DNA from: Desulfosudis oleivorans
GTDB lineage: Bacteria; Desulfobacterota; Desulfobacteria; Desulfobacterales; SURF-7
Assembly: GCA_020723305.1 (NCBI GenBank)
Contig: DYJC01000004.1
Location: 1-64,000, forward strand
Direction: 5' to 3'
DNA length: 64,000 nt
Program-made: the position numbers and the translations under genes
Notes under the pieces: model-generated
What the model was told of the DNA's origin: nothing
Seen by the model: the letters and a program-made list of their open reading frames with translations, nothing else
Database searches by the model: none
Shown: positions 36,936 through 46,890 of the stretch, in pieces
Numbering within the stretch: the stretch's first letter is position 1
Layout of the letters: each line of letters starts with the position of its first letter

Positions 36936-38423
36936 TTACAGCCGCCAGTTCCCAAGTGTTTTCCATGGTGATATGGCTTCATGTGAACTGGACGATTGAT
37001 ACTGTGTTTTATCCTTGCCGGATATTTCATTCATCAGATAAGAAATCAAAGCCAAGTCAATATCTCCTTCCCCAGGCGTCCAATTTCCAAAATGTTTCTC
37101 AATAAAATCGGTAAAGGTTTCACCGGCAGCAAATGGTTCTGATTTTAAAACATCAATTAAAAAAGGTATCGGCGTCTTGACTCCTAAAATAACGTATTCA
37201 CCAAGGGCTTTGATCATTTTTGCAATCGCTTTTTCCCGATCTTCTGCATAAGCGATCAGCTTGGAAATGATCGGGTCATAATCCACCGGAACCTCAAACC
37301 CTGAATAAACGCCGCAATCATTTCGAATTCCCGGACCTGTCGGCTGCTGGAAAAATCGAATTTTCCCGGGTGATGGGAAAAATCCCTTTTCCGGATCTTC
37401 TGCATAAACCCTGCATTCGATTGCGTGACCTCTTCCGAAAACATCCTTCTGGGTCAAAGAAAGTCTCTTTCCGGATGCAACCTCAATCTGCCGGCGAACC
37501 AGATCAATTCCTGTAACCATTTCCGTAATTGGATGTTCCACCTGAAGTCGGGTATTCACTTCTAAAAAATAAAAATGCCCATCCCTGTCCAACAGGAATT
37601 CAATTGTTCCGGCATTCACATATCCGGATGCCTTTGCTGCCGCAACAGCTGCTTTTCCCATTTCTTCACGCAAAGATGGGGTCAACCCGGGAGAAGGAGT
37701 CTCTTCAATAATTTTCTGGTGCCTCCGTTGAATGGAACACTCCCGCTCCAGCAGATGAATTACATTCCCAAAGGTATCCGCCAAAATCTGAAATTCAACA
37801 TGCCGTGGCTTTTCAATATATTTTTCCAGATAGATTGCACCATTTCCAAACGCGGATGCAGCCTCACTGGAGGCAGCGGCACAAGCCTCCTGCATCTCTT
37901 CCGGATGTTTCACAATGCGCATTCCTTTTCCACCACCCCCGGCAGCCGCTTTAATCAAAACAGGATAACCGATTTTATCTGCCTCCCTCGCCAAAACCAG
38001 AGGATCGGGTTCGGTCTGCATCATCCCCGGCGTTACCGGGACACCACCTTTTATCATGATCTGCCTGGCAATGGTTTTATCACCCAGGTCGGAAATCACT
38101 CTGGAAGGAGGGCCGATAAAAATGATGCCCTCTTTTTCACAACGAGCTGCAAAGCTTGCGTTCTCTGCAAGAAAACCATAGCCTGGATGAATTGCATCCG
38201 CACCGGTTTTTTTCGCAGCATCGATTATTTTATCAATGTTCAGATAGCTTTTCGAGGGTTCAGATTCTCCGAGACAATATGAATAATCCGCCATCAACAC
38301 ATGTAGCGCTTTTTGATCCACATCCGAATAAACAGCCACGGATTCAATTCCCATCTCTTTACAGGTAGTCATAACCCTGCAAGCAATTTCTCCACGATTG
38401 GCAATCAATATCTTTTTGATCAT
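36936..38423 (-). CDS. Biotin carboxylase subunit (ATP-grasp)
   Basis: A 495-residue AccC-type subunit that carboxylates biotin with bicarbonate and ATP. It has KILIANRGEIACRV, the ATP-grasp loop KAAAGGGGKGMRIV, HVEFQILAD, ERECSIQRRHQKIIEE and EVNTRLQVEHPITEM. The last ~60 residues extend past the usual 445-residue AccC and look like the linker of a fused acyl-CoA carboxylase alpha chain, consistent with gene fission from the carrier domain. Co-transcribed with the carrier and the carboxyltransferase. Confidence 0.9.
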   Translation of the reverse strand: MIKKILIANRGEIACRVMTTCKEMGIESVAVYSDVDQKALHVLMADYSYCLGESEPSKSYLNIDKIIDAAKKTGADAIHPGYGFLAENASFAARCEKEGIIFIGPPSRVISDLGDKTIARQIMIKGGVPVTPGMMQTEPDPLVLAREADKIGYPVLIKAAAGGGGKGMRIVKHPEEMQEACAAASSEAASAFGNGAIYLEKYIEKPRHVEFQILADTFGNVIHLLERECSIQRRHQKIIEETPSPGLTPSLREEMGKAAVAAAKASGYVNAGTIEFLLDRDGHFYFLEVNTRLQVEHPITEMVTGIDLVRRQIEVASGKRLSLTQKDVFGRGHAIECRVYAEDPEKGFFPSPGKIRFFQQPTGPGIRNDCGVYSGFEVPVDYDPIISKLIAYAEDREKAIAKMIKALGEYVILGVKTPIPFLIDVLKSEPFAAGETFTDFIEKHFGNWTPGEGDIDLALISYLMNEISGKDKTQYQSSSSHEAISPWKTLGNWRL

Positions 38424-38467
38424 TCTTCTATCCCTTTACATCTTTTCAAGACATTGGTTATCACTGC

Positions 38468-40084
38468 CTACATACGGAAAACACCATGGCCATATACATC
38501 ATCCCGTATCGGCGCATTCAGGGCTGCCGATATTGCCAGCCCAAGTGTGTCTCTTGTTTTGGCTGGGTCGAGAATACCGTCATCCCAAATATTTGCCGTA
38601 CTGTAATAAGCATTCCCTTCTTTCTCTGCCGCATCTTCGATAGGCTTTTTTAAAAACATTTTTTCTTCTTCCGTCAACAGCGGCTTGCCAAGCCTCTGAT
38701 TCTGATCATTGGTAATGGTAATCAGAACATCCGCGGCCTGCGTCCCGCCCATGACACCGATTTTTGCATTGGGCCACATCCATAGGAAACGAGGTGAATA
38801 CCCCCGTCCACACATGGCATAGTTACCCGCGCCAAAAGAAGCTCCGACAATCACTGTAAATTTAGGTACCGATGCAGTGGAAACAGCATTTACCATTTTA
38901 TGACCGTTTTTGGTAATACCGCCCTGCTCATATGCCTTCCCAATAATAAACCCATTGATATTCTGTAAAAAAAGCAAAGGGATTTTCCGTTTATCGCAAA
39001 GCTGAATAAACTGGGTTGCCTTTAATGCGCTTTCCGGAAACAGAATTCCGTTGTTCCCTAGAATGCCGACCGGATATCCATGGATATGCGCCCATCCGCA
39101 AACCAATGTGGTTCCATAAAGCTCCTTGAATTCAAGGAACCTGCTTCCGTCAACCATCCTCGCAATAATCTCTCTGCAATCATATGGAACGGCAACATCA
39201 CGGCTCACAATCCCATAAATTTCCTTGGGGTCATAAATCGGTGATTCCGGTTTCATCATGGTAAGACGGGACTTTTCATTTTCCGGAAGATTCTTTACGA
39301 TTTTACGTATCATGGAGATGGCTTCAGCATCATCTTCTGCTATATAGTCCGATACGCCCGATTCCTGGCAGTGGAGATAAGCCCCGCCAAGTTCATCTGC
39401 CGTCACTTCTTCACCAGTGGCAGCTCTTACCAGGGGCGGGCCGCCCAGGAAAATAGCCCCATGTCCTTTGACATGAACGATATCATCACACATGGCGACA
39501 CCATATGCACCGCCGGCAGTACAAAGACCCATTACCGCGGCGATCTGTGGAATACCCATTTTGGACATCATGGCCTGGTTATAAAAAGTTCTGCCTCCCA
39601 TCTGATAATCCGGAAAAATCTCAGATTGCATAGGAAGATAAGCACCCGCTGAATCAATCAAGGAAATCGCGGGAAGACGGTTTTCCATGGCGATTGTCTG
39701 AAGCCGCAGACTTTTTTTCACGGAAAGGGGATAGGCAGATCCTCCCTTGATGGTTGAATCGTTGATGGAAATTAAAACTTCTCTTCCTTCTACCATCCCA
39801 ATCCCGGCTACTAAACCCGCTTTATGTACTTTGCTGTCATAAAGCCCCTTTGCAGCAAGAGGCGCGATTTCTAAAAAAGGGGTGTTTTTATCCAGAAGCA
39901 ATTCCAATTTTTTTTTCACCGGTAGTTTTCCGGATTCTTCCAATCGCTGGAGAGTCTTGCTCGATCGGCTTTCCATGGCGATCTTTAGCTCTTTCTGTAA
40001 ATCCTCGACCAGAGCTTCCATTGCCTCATAATTTTTTTTGTACTGATCTGATTTTTTATCGATTTTGCTCTCAATGACATACAT
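38468..40084 (-). CDS. Acyl-CoA carboxylase carboxyltransferase (beta) subunit, methylcrotonyl/geranyl-CoA type
   Basis: A 538-residue carboxyltransferase with both crotonase-like halves: LISINDSTIKGGSAYPLSVK, AAVMGLCTAGGAYGVAM and LFLQNINGFIIGKAYEQGG, FGAGNYAMCGRGYSPRF. It is closest in pattern to methylcrotonyl- and geranyl-CoA carboxylase beta chains and not to propionyl-CoA carboxylase. GAGGT precedes the ATG. It is the first enzyme gene after the TetR regulator and works with the two subunits that follow. Confidence 0.88.
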   Translation of the reverse strand: MYVIESKIDKKSDQYKKNYEAMEALVEDLQKELKIAMESRSSKTLQRLEESGKLPVKKKLELLLDKNTPFLEIAPLAAKGLYDSKVHKAGLVAGIGMVEGREVLISINDSTIKGGSAYPLSVKKSLRLQTIAMENRLPAISLIDSAGAYLPMQSEIFPDYQMGGRTFYNQAMMSKMGIPQIAAVMGLCTAGGAYGVAMCDDIVHVKGHGAIFLGGPPLVRAATGEEVTADELGGAYLHCQESGVSDYIAEDDAEAISMIRKIVKNLPENEKSRLTMMKPESPIYDPKEIYGIVSRDVAVPYDCREIIARMVDGSRFLEFKELYGTTLVCGWAHIHGYPVGILGNNGILFPESALKATQFIQLCDKRKIPLLFLQNINGFIIGKAYEQGGITKNGHKMVNAVSTASVPKFTVIVGASFGAGNYAMCGRGYSPRFLWMWPNAKIGVMGGTQAADVLITITNDQNQRLGKPLLTEEEKMFLKKPIEDAAEKEGNAYYSTANIWDDGILDPAKTRDTLGLAISAALNAPIRDDVYGHGVFRM

Positions 40085-40115
40085 AATCGACTACCTCACA
40101 TTTAATGATTTTATC

Positions 40116-40769
40116 TTATCCTTCTATCCCTGAACCAGGAAGATGGTCCGTCATCAACGGACAACCCGGTAATTTTTCATCTTTCTGCAAAAGCCTCACG
40201 CACATATCGAACAACTGATCTGAAGCATCCGTCAAATTTTTCGGATTTCCGACCATCAGCCAGTTGATCACGATATGCTCCATTGTACCAATGAATATTG
40301 ATCTCACATAATATGGATTAATGTTCTGCCGGAACTCCCCGGATTGGATCCCTTCTTCGATGATTTGATCAAAAATCCGTAGGTTTTTCCGAATTTCCTT
40401 ATGGCTCTCCGTATCAATAAATTTACGGTTGTGTTTGAGTATCAGCAGGAGGACTGCGGTGAATTCGGGATGTTCCTGATAGAACAAAAGCTGAATATTC
40501 ATCACTGCATAAACCCTGTTGATGCTTCCCCGGATCAATTTTAGATGATATTCCATAACCTCATACAGTTGTCTCATCAATTCCAGAGGTATGGAAAAAA
40601 GCAGATTTTCTTTGGTTGTAAAATAATCATAGATAGAGGCTTCCGATGTTCTGGATGTCTTGGCAATTTCCGAGATGGTTGCATCCTGGAATCCTTTTTT
40701 TGAAAACACCTTTGCTGCGCCTTCCAGAATTTTTATTTTCCGTGCCTCTGACTTTTCCAGACCTGCCAT
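40116..40769 (-). CDS. TetR-family transcriptional regulator of the acyl-CoA operon
   Basis: A 217-residue TetR regulator. The N-terminal helix-turn-helix is clear (ILEGAAKVFSKKGFQDATIS, then SEASIYDYFTTKENLL), followed by an all-helical ligand domain typical of FadR/LiuR-like TetR repressors that sense acyl-CoA. ATG 40769 with GGGGGA four bases upstream is the best start; GTG 40805 and ATG 40796 lack a site. It is first in the leftward operon, and its promoter contains a dyad, so it likely represses itself and the downstream genes until an acyl-CoA is present. Confidence 0.85.
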   Translation of the reverse strand: MAGLEKSEARKIKILEGAAKVFSKKGFQDATISEIAKTSRTSEASIYDYFTTKENLLFSIPLELMRQLYEVMEYHLKLIRGSINRVYAVMNIQLLFYQEHPEFTAVLLLILKHNRKFIDTESHKEIRKNLRIFDQIIEEGIQSGEFRQNINPYYVRSIFIGTMEHIVINWLMVGNPKNLTDASDQLFDMCVRLLQKDEKLPGCPLMTDHLPGSGIEG

Positions 40770-40832
40770 GTAATCCCCCACGGTTTCTCGTTGCATCCGG
40801 ATCACGATTTGTCCGGTCCTGATTTTTCTTCA

Positions 40833-40861
40833 ATAATACAGTCATACTGTTAATTAGTCAA
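40833..40861 (-). promoter_or_regulatory. Promoter with TetR-type operator in the spacer
   Basis: On the minus strand TTGACT (40856-40861), 17 bases, TATTAT (40833-40838). The dyad ACAGT-CAT-ACTGT (40838-40850) fills the spacer. The rest of the 40770-41142 gap is AT-rich with no other feature recognised. Confidence 0.6.
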
Positions 40862-41142
40862 GTTTTTTCATGGTTGTTCTATATTTTTATTTCAAATTTC
40901 TATATTGAACTTTTATTTTTACCTGTATTTAAAAGTCTTACATAACAATTGTGCAGCAAATTTAAAATCAATTACGATTTTAAGCATTTTACATACGGCA
41001 TCTATCACAATCTTCCTACACGCCCATCTGGCAAATACTCTCATGGTATGGATCAAATCAATATATCCATTGAATAATCTATTGAATTTATTGCCTGCAA
41101 ATGATAGTATAACGTTATCGAAAATGCCATCAGGAGATTTCT

Positions 41143-42465
41143 ATGGATCTTGACAGCTACCATGTCATTTTTAAAGGGGAGATCGTTGAAGGTTCGGATG
41201 CTGAAACTGTAAAAAAGAAACTGGCAGACTACCTTAAAAAAGATATCTCAGCCATTGAACACCTCTTTTCCGGAAAAAAAATAATCATAAAAAAAAATGC
41301 AGATCTCCAGAATTGTTCAAAAATAAAAAAGACTTTCCTGGAAGCGGGTGCGATCTGTCAAATCATAAAGAGCAAAAAAGGAAAGCCGGTATCCCAACCA
41401 AGAGATCCAGCACAACCAAATGAAAAAAAACAAAAAATCAGCGACTCATCTCCGAAACATCCCCCGAAAACAGAAAAAGGGCCTGATGAAAAGTATTGCG
41501 AATCATGTGGCGGAACCATCAAACTGAATTCCCGGATATGCTTGCATTGCGGTATCCCAAACCAGGGCAGCGTGCATAAAAAACCATTGGCGGTCATCCT
41601 CAGCATACTCCTGGGAATTGCAATCACCGGCATTATTGCAGCTATCGCAATTCCCCAATTCATTTCCTATAGCAACCGTTCCTACATCCATTCCATTCAT
41701 ACAGAGCTGCAAAAAGTAAAAGATGCACAAGCGCAATATCATTCGGATTATCATCGCTATACAGACAGTCTGGCTGCACTGAACATATATATCACCGCTC
41801 CGGACATAATGGTTCAGATTGTAAATGCGGATGAAAACTGTTTTCAGGCAAAGGGAACGCACCTGATTACAAAGGTTGAATCGTGGATTGATTGCAACTC
41901 GGCAGATCTAAAAACAGCTTCCACCCTATCGGAAACGGCTGACAAAAAAGAAGACCCCTCTGATTCCGATGAAATAAACGATCAAAAAGATCCGGCTTCA
42001 GACAAACCGATGTTTTCTTCTTTGGAAGGAAACTTTGAGGTGATGTTCCCGGATGAACCAACCTATAGTGTGCAGGCTGTTCAGACACCAGCCGGCAGTA
42101 TTGATATCCATTTTTTTATGGTTGAAAAAAAAGAGTATGCATGCATAGTCGGATATTCAGATTATCCTGCTGAACTGATGGAACAGGCGGATTATAATAA
42201 ACTGTTGGATGGTGCCGCCGATGGCGCTGTCACCAATATCAATGCCTCCATCAGCCATCAGGAGGATATTGACCTGGACGGATACTATGGAAGGGAAATC
42301 GCATTTACCATTCATAAGTCCTTTAAAACACCCAATGGAGGAAACGGGAAGGCAAGATTTTTTATTGTCGATAACCGATTGTACCAGATACTCAAAATCG
42401 GTGAAAACGTCATCTCAGATGCTGCAACAAACAATTACTTGAAATCATTCAAATTATTAAATTAA
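41143..42465 (+). CDS. Zinc-ribbon protein with pilin-like membrane segment
   Basis: A 440-residue protein of mixed design. Residues 1-80 are a basic alpha/beta region (DSYHVIFKGEIVEGSD). Residues 118-138 are a four-cysteine zinc ribbon (YCESCGGTIKL, ICLHCGIPN). Residues 147-175 form a membrane helix ending in IIAAIAIPQFISYSNRS, very like the N-terminal helix of type IV pilins, followed by a pilin-like helix with DAQAQYHSDYHRYTDSLAAL. The C-terminal 170 residues after an acidic linker form a separate domain ending LKSFKLLN. It is anchored with the zinc ribbon inside the cytoplasm. AGGAG precedes the ATG. Function unknown; pilin relatives suggest an envelope assembly role. Confidence 0.65.
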   Translation: MDLDSYHVIFKGEIVEGSDAETVKKKLADYLKKDISAIEHLFSGKKIIIKKNADLQNCSKIKKTFLEAGAICQIIKSKKGKPVSQPRDPAQPNEKKQKISDSSPKHPPKTEKGPDEKYCESCGGTIKLNSRICLHCGIPNQGSVHKKPLAVILSILLGIAITGIIAAIAIPQFISYSNRSYIHSIHTELQKVKDAQAQYHSDYHRYTDSLAALNIYITAPDIMVQIVNADENCFQAKGTHLITKVESWIDCNSADLKTASTLSETADKKEDPSDSDEINDQKDPASDKPMFSSLEGNFEVMFPDEPTYSVQAVQTPAGSIDIHFFMVEKKEYACIVGYSDYPAELMEQADYNKLLDGAADGAVTNINASISHQEDIDLDGYYGREIAFTIHKSFKTPNGGNGKARFFIVDNRLYQILKIGENVISDAATNNYLKSFKLLN

Positions 42466-42554
42466 TCCCAGAAGACACCCATTGGGGAAAAATTTTTATT
42501 GAATCTTTCAGATAAACAAGCAATACCTGCTATCAAGATAGAAAATAAACGCAG

Positions 42555-42654
42555 GAGCCAATTTCAAAACAATTAAAAATACTGGATAGTGTTACGCTTT
42601 ATTTCTTGTCCGGCTTTCGCCGTAACGACAACAACAGACTTTTGAAATTGGCTC
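42555..42654. mobile_element. MITE-like element, copy B
   Basis: GAGCCAATTTCAAAA (42555-42569) and TTTTGAAATTGGCTC (42640-42654) are perfect inverted ends. Read on the minus strand, the first 25 bases match copy A (GTCTGTTGTT follows the end repeat). GCAG flanks both sides (42551-42554, 42655-42658). This lies in the 375-base gap before ettA, which otherwise shows only AT-rich DNA. Confidence 0.75.
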
Positions 42655-42840
42655 GCAGAAAAAAATAAATACCACTGTTTTGGAAAAAAGATTATGATAA
42701 CAGGAAAAACTATCATATATTGTTACCATGACCCATACAGGTATGGAGACCACCGCAGGGCAGGTCGGCTCGCCGACTAGAAAAAAACAATTCAATATTA
42801 AAGAAAAATTAAAAAATATAACCAGGAGAAACAGCAGTCT

Positions 42841-44526
42841 ATGAGCAATGATCCCAACAAAGTGATCTATTCAATGATCAAGGTGAGTAAGTTCCACAAT
42901 AAAAAACCCATCCTGAAAGATATTTCGCTTTCCTACTTTTATGGTGCCAAAATCGGTGTGTTAGGACTGAATGGTTCAGGAAAAAGTACACTTTTAAAAA
43001 TTTTAGCCGGTGTTGATAAGGATTTCAACGGAGAAACCGTTTTATCAAAAGGATATACCATTGGTTTTCTGGAACAGGAACCCTTGCTGAATGAAAACAA
43101 AAAAGTAAAAGAGGTGGTTGAAGAAGGTATCCAGGAAATTGTTGATCTCATGAATGAATTCAATGAGATCAATGAAAAATTTACAGAACCCATGCCGGAC
43201 GAAGCAATGGACAAACTGATTCAACGGCAGGGCGTGGTCCAGGAAAAACTGGATAATCTGAATGCATGGGATCTGGATTCACGCCTGACCATGGCAATGG
43301 ATGCCCTGCGATGTCCTGAGGGTGACAAACCCGTGAATGTGCTTTCCGGAGGAGAAAAACGAAGAGTTGCTCTTTGCCGTTTGCTGCTTCAAAAACCGGA
43401 TATATTGCTTCTGGATGAACCGACCAACCACCTGGATGCAGAATCGGTTGCATGGCTGGAGAACCATTTACAGCAATATCACGGGACCATCATCGCTGTC
43501 ACCCATGATCGATATTTTCTGGACAATGTCGCAGGATGGATTCTGGAATTGGACCGCGGACACGGGATTCCATGGAAAGGCAACTATTCTTCCTGGTTGG
43601 AGCAAAAACAAAATCGGCTGAAAAACGAAGAAAAAACAACCTCCGACCGGCAGAAAACCCTTCAGCGGGAACTGGAATGGATTCGCATGTCCCCCAAAGG
43701 CAGACGCACCAAATCAAAGGCCCGTATCAACTCCTATGAGCAACTGCTGAATCAGGAAAATGAAAATCTGTCCAAAGAACTGGAAATATATATCCCGCCC
43801 GGCCCCCGTCTTGGCAAGGTTGTCATTGAAGCACAGGATGTCACGAAAGAATATGACAATCGGTTGCTTGTTGAAAACATGACCTTTCAGCTTCCCCCTG
43901 GGGGAATCATTGGTATTATCGGACCAAACGGAGCCGGAAAAACAACCTTGTTTAAAATGATCACAGGACAGGAGTCACCAAACTCCGGAACCATCCGGGT
44001 TGGAGAAACTGTTCAAATCGCCTATGTGGATCAGAGCCGTGATGCTCTTGATCCGGAAAAAAATATCTGGGAGATGATATCCGATGGTCAGGAAATTATT
44101 CAACTTGGCAACCGTTCTGTGAATTCCAGGGCCTATGTTGCCCGATTCAATTTCTCCGGTTCCGATCAACAGAAAAAAGTCGGGATACTCTCAGGGGGAG
44201 AACGTAATCGTGTTCACCTTGCAAGGATGCTGAAGCAGGGTGCCAATGTGCTCCTGCTGGATGAACCAACAAACGATCTAGACGTGAACACGATGAGAGC
44301 GCTTGAAGAGGCTTTGGAAAATTTTGCCGGTTGTGCGGTCATCATCAGCCATGACCGATGGTTCCTGGACAGAATCGCTACCCATATCCTGGCGTTTGAA
44401 GGTGACAGCAAGACCATCTGGTTTGAAGGCAACTACTCGGATTATGAAGAAGATCGCAGGAAGCGCCTTGGAATCGAGGCAGATCAACCCAAAAGGATCA
44501 AATATCGACAATTGACCCGGAAGTAA
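42841..44526 (+). CDS. ettA: Energy-dependent translational throttle protein EttA (ABC-F)
   Basis: A 561-residue ABC-F ATPase that binds the ribosomal E site and gates entry into elongation according to the ADP/ATP ratio. It has LGLNGSGKSTLLKI, LSGGEKRRVALCRLL, LLLDEPTNHLDAESV, then the ribosome-binding arginine-rich arm region (LEWIRMSPKGRRTKSKAR, the EttA signature), and a second set GPNGAGKTTLFKM, LSGGERNRVHLARML, DEPTNDLDV. It ends near RLGIEADQPKRIKYRQL, standard for EttA. The ribosome site AGGAG is 13 bases from the ATG. Confidence 0.95.
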   Translation: MSNDPNKVIYSMIKVSKFHNKKPILKDISLSYFYGAKIGVLGLNGSGKSTLLKILAGVDKDFNGETVLSKGYTIGFLEQEPLLNENKKVKEVVEEGIQEIVDLMNEFNEINEKFTEPMPDEAMDKLIQRQGVVQEKLDNLNAWDLDSRLTMAMDALRCPEGDKPVNVLSGGEKRRVALCRLLLQKPDILLLDEPTNHLDAESVAWLENHLQQYHGTIIAVTHDRYFLDNVAGWILELDRGHGIPWKGNYSSWLEQKQNRLKNEEKTTSDRQKTLQRELEWIRMSPKGRRTKSKARINSYEQLLNQENENLSKELEIYIPPGPRLGKVVIEAQDVTKEYDNRLLVENMTFQLPPGGIIGIIGPNGAGKTTLFKMITGQESPNSGTIRVGETVQIAYVDQSRDALDPEKNIWEMISDGQEIIQLGNRSVNSRAYVARFNFSGSDQQKKVGILSGGERNRVHLARMLKQGANVLLLDEPTNDLDVNTMRALEEALENFAGCAVIISHDRWFLDRIATHILAFEGDSKTIWFEGNYSDYEEDRRKRLGIEADQPKRIKYRQLTRK

Positions 44527-44796
44527 CTATCTTAAAACAGATCCCTGTTCCCGTTTTTCATTCATTGATGTTATCATAATATTTTGATATACTGTCATAA
44601 AAATCGCAATAAACGTATTCAATTCTTCAGAGTAAACCCGATCCGGTTTCCTACGGCAATAGATGTATATCAATGAAATCGTATTGATCGATGATAAAGA
44701 TTACATACTCTAAAAAACTGAGCGGGTTGTTTATACGGGTTAGACGATGACGATCAATAAACCATATTATATAGACCCATATAGGATGTTTTTTCA

Positions 44797-46890
44797 ATGA
44801 ACGATATCAACCTAGACCGTATCAAAACGAACGATATCAATACGAATGATATTGACACGAACGATACGGACTCGAACCATATCAATATGAATGATGGTAA
44901 CACGGACGATACTGACTCAAACCAAATCAATGCGAATGATGGTAACACGGACGATACTGACTCAAACCAAATCAATGCGAATGATGGTAACACGGACGAT
45001 ACTAACTCGAACCATATCAATACGCTCAAACAGCAATATGGAGAAATCGCCTCGATCCTGGTTGAATCCGGATACATTACACCGGACAAAATCAAATATG
45101 CAGCAAGGATTCAGGAAAAACTCTCAGTCGCCAAACCGATTATCGAAGTATTGAAAGAGCTGAAATATATTACCGATGAACAGGTGAAAAACACTATTCG
45201 AAAGAATCGCTTGAATATGCGTATCGGAAGCCTGTTCGTCGAACTGGGATATATCACAGAGGGGAACTTACATAGTGCATTTGATATCCAGAAAGAGTCG
45301 AAAACCAAGAAAAAAATTGGAGAAATCCTGGTTGAACAAAACTTCATCACTGAAAAAAAACTGATCGAAGTGTTGTCCCTTCAATTGGGATTCAACTGCA
45401 TTGAACCGGAATCGATGGAAATCGACCTTCACCTGTTCTCCAAAGCGCCTTCCAAATGGTTTGAAACCTATCATTTTCTGCCGATCCAAAAAGAAGAAGA
45501 TGGTATTTTAATCGCATTCTCCGATCCTCTTGATCCAAAAGATATTGAGGGTGCGAAAGAAGTGTTTGGAGAAAATATCATCCCTGCCATTGCATTAAAG
45601 GACTCGATTAGTAGTACAATTCAAAAAATACAGAGAGGAGCAAAAACAAGACGTGCCATTGAAATGGATGAAAATTCAATCATCGGGCTGACCAATACGC
45701 TCATCATTGCCGCTGTTGAAGAAGGAGTAAGCGACATCCATATCGAGCCCATGATCGACCACCTTCGTATCCGTTTCCGGAAAGACGGCATCTTGATTCA
45801 CCATAAAGATCATCCTCCGGAACTCGCCCAGGCCATTACCAGCCGCCTGAAAATCATGTGCAAGGCGGATATAGCAGAAAAGCGACGGCATCAGGGGGGA
45901 AGAATCTTTTTTGACCATGGAGGCACACAACTGGACCTGCGGGCTTCCTTTTATGCAACGGTTCATGGTGAAAAAATTGTGATGCGGCTCCTGAACAGAC
46001 AGGGGCAGCTCCTTGAATTGGACAAGATCGGGATGTATCCCCGGATGCTGGACAGATTCCGGGAAGAAGCCCTTAACCGTCCCAGCGGGGTATTGATTAT
46101 CACTGGACCCACCGGGTCCGGAAAAACCTCGACTGTTTATAGTTGTATCAGTTATCTCAACTCTCCCCAGGTCAGCATCATCACTGCTGAAGAACCTGTG
46201 GAATACATCATTGACGGCATTGCCCAATGCTCCATTAATCCTAAAATCAATCTTACATTTGAAGAAACCCTGCGACATATTGTCCGCCAGGACCCGGATA
46301 TCATTGTGATTGGTGAAATCCGCGACAATTATTCCGCCGGTGTGGCTGTTCATGCTGCCCTGACCGGCCACAAGGTTTTAACCACATTTCATACCGAAGA
46401 CAGCATCGGCGGATTGATCCGGCTGTTGAATATGGATATTGAAGCGTTTCTGATTTCCTCCACGGTAGTTTGTGTTGTCGCGCAGCGATTGCTAAGGAAA
46501 ATATGCCCCAACTGCGCACAGCCTCACCGCCCTTCCCCAAAAGAACTCCAACGTCTGGGGTATACCCCTAAGGATATCTTTGGCAGTGAATTTAAAAAAG
46601 GCCGGGGGTGTTCGATTTGCCGTCACACCGGATATATAGGCCGGGTAGGTGTTTTCGAACTGTTGATTCTGGATGAAATCGTTCGAAATTCCATTCTGGA
46701 ACGAAAAACCAGCCATGAAATACGAGCGACCAGCATAGAAACCAGCAACCTGATAACCTTGTTTGAAGATGGTATTGTAAAAGCTGCAAGTGGCGTTACG
46801 ACAATCGATGAAATCCTTCGTACCTTGCCATGTCTGCTGAAACCCAGATCCTTATCCACTCTCAGGAGGCTGGTTGGAGTATCGGTATGA
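44797..46890 (+). CDS. GspE/PilB-type ATPase with Asn/Asp-rich repeat N-terminus
   Basis: A 697-residue type II/IV secretion ATPase. Residues 1-76 are a low-complexity N/D/T tract, including a 15-residue repeat DGNTDDTDSNQINAN in three copies. Then follow two MshEN-like segments (YGEIASILVESGYITPDKI, KKKIGEILVEQNFITEKKL), which in some relatives bind cyclic di-GMP. The ATPase core has SDIHIEPMIDHL, Walker A GPTGSGKTST near 436, TAEEPVEY, IVIGEIRD, LTTFHTED, and zinc cysteines CPNC and CSIC. No pilus genes are adjacent. The stop overlaps the next gene's start as ATGA. The MshEN motif suggests c-di-GMP control (inference). Confidence 0.85.
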   Translation: MNDINLDRIKTNDINTNDIDTNDTDSNHINMNDGNTDDTDSNQINANDGNTDDTDSNQINANDGNTDDTNSNHINTLKQQYGEIASILVESGYITPDKIKYAARIQEKLSVAKPIIEVLKELKYITDEQVKNTIRKNRLNMRIGSLFVELGYITEGNLHSAFDIQKESKTKKKIGEILVEQNFITEKKLIEVLSLQLGFNCIEPESMEIDLHLFSKAPSKWFETYHFLPIQKEEDGILIAFSDPLDPKDIEGAKEVFGENIIPAIALKDSISSTIQKIQRGAKTRRAIEMDENSIIGLTNTLIIAAVEEGVSDIHIEPMIDHLRIRFRKDGILIHHKDHPPELAQAITSRLKIMCKADIAEKRRHQGGRIFFDHGGTQLDLRASFYATVHGEKIVMRLLNRQGQLLELDKIGMYPRMLDRFREEALNRPSGVLIITGPTGSGKTSTVYSCISYLNSPQVSIITAEEPVEYIIDGIAQCSINPKINLTFEETLRHIVRQDPDIIVIGEIRDNYSAGVAVHAALTGHKVLTTFHTEDSIGGLIRLLNMDIEAFLISSTVVCVVAQRLLRKICPNCAQPHRPSPKELQRLGYTPKDIFGSEFKKGRGCSICRHTGYIGRVGVFELLILDEIVRNSILERKTSHEIRATSIETSNLITLFEDGIVKAASGVTTIDEILRTLPCLLKPRSLSTLRRLVGVSV
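44894..45028 (+). repeat. 45-bp in-frame tandem repeat, three copies
   Basis: GGTAACACGGACGATACT recurs at 44896, 44941 and 44986, a 45-base period (15 codons). Copies one and two are identical; copy three differs near its end. It encodes the Asn/Asp-rich N-terminus of the secretion ATPase. Confidence 0.9.
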
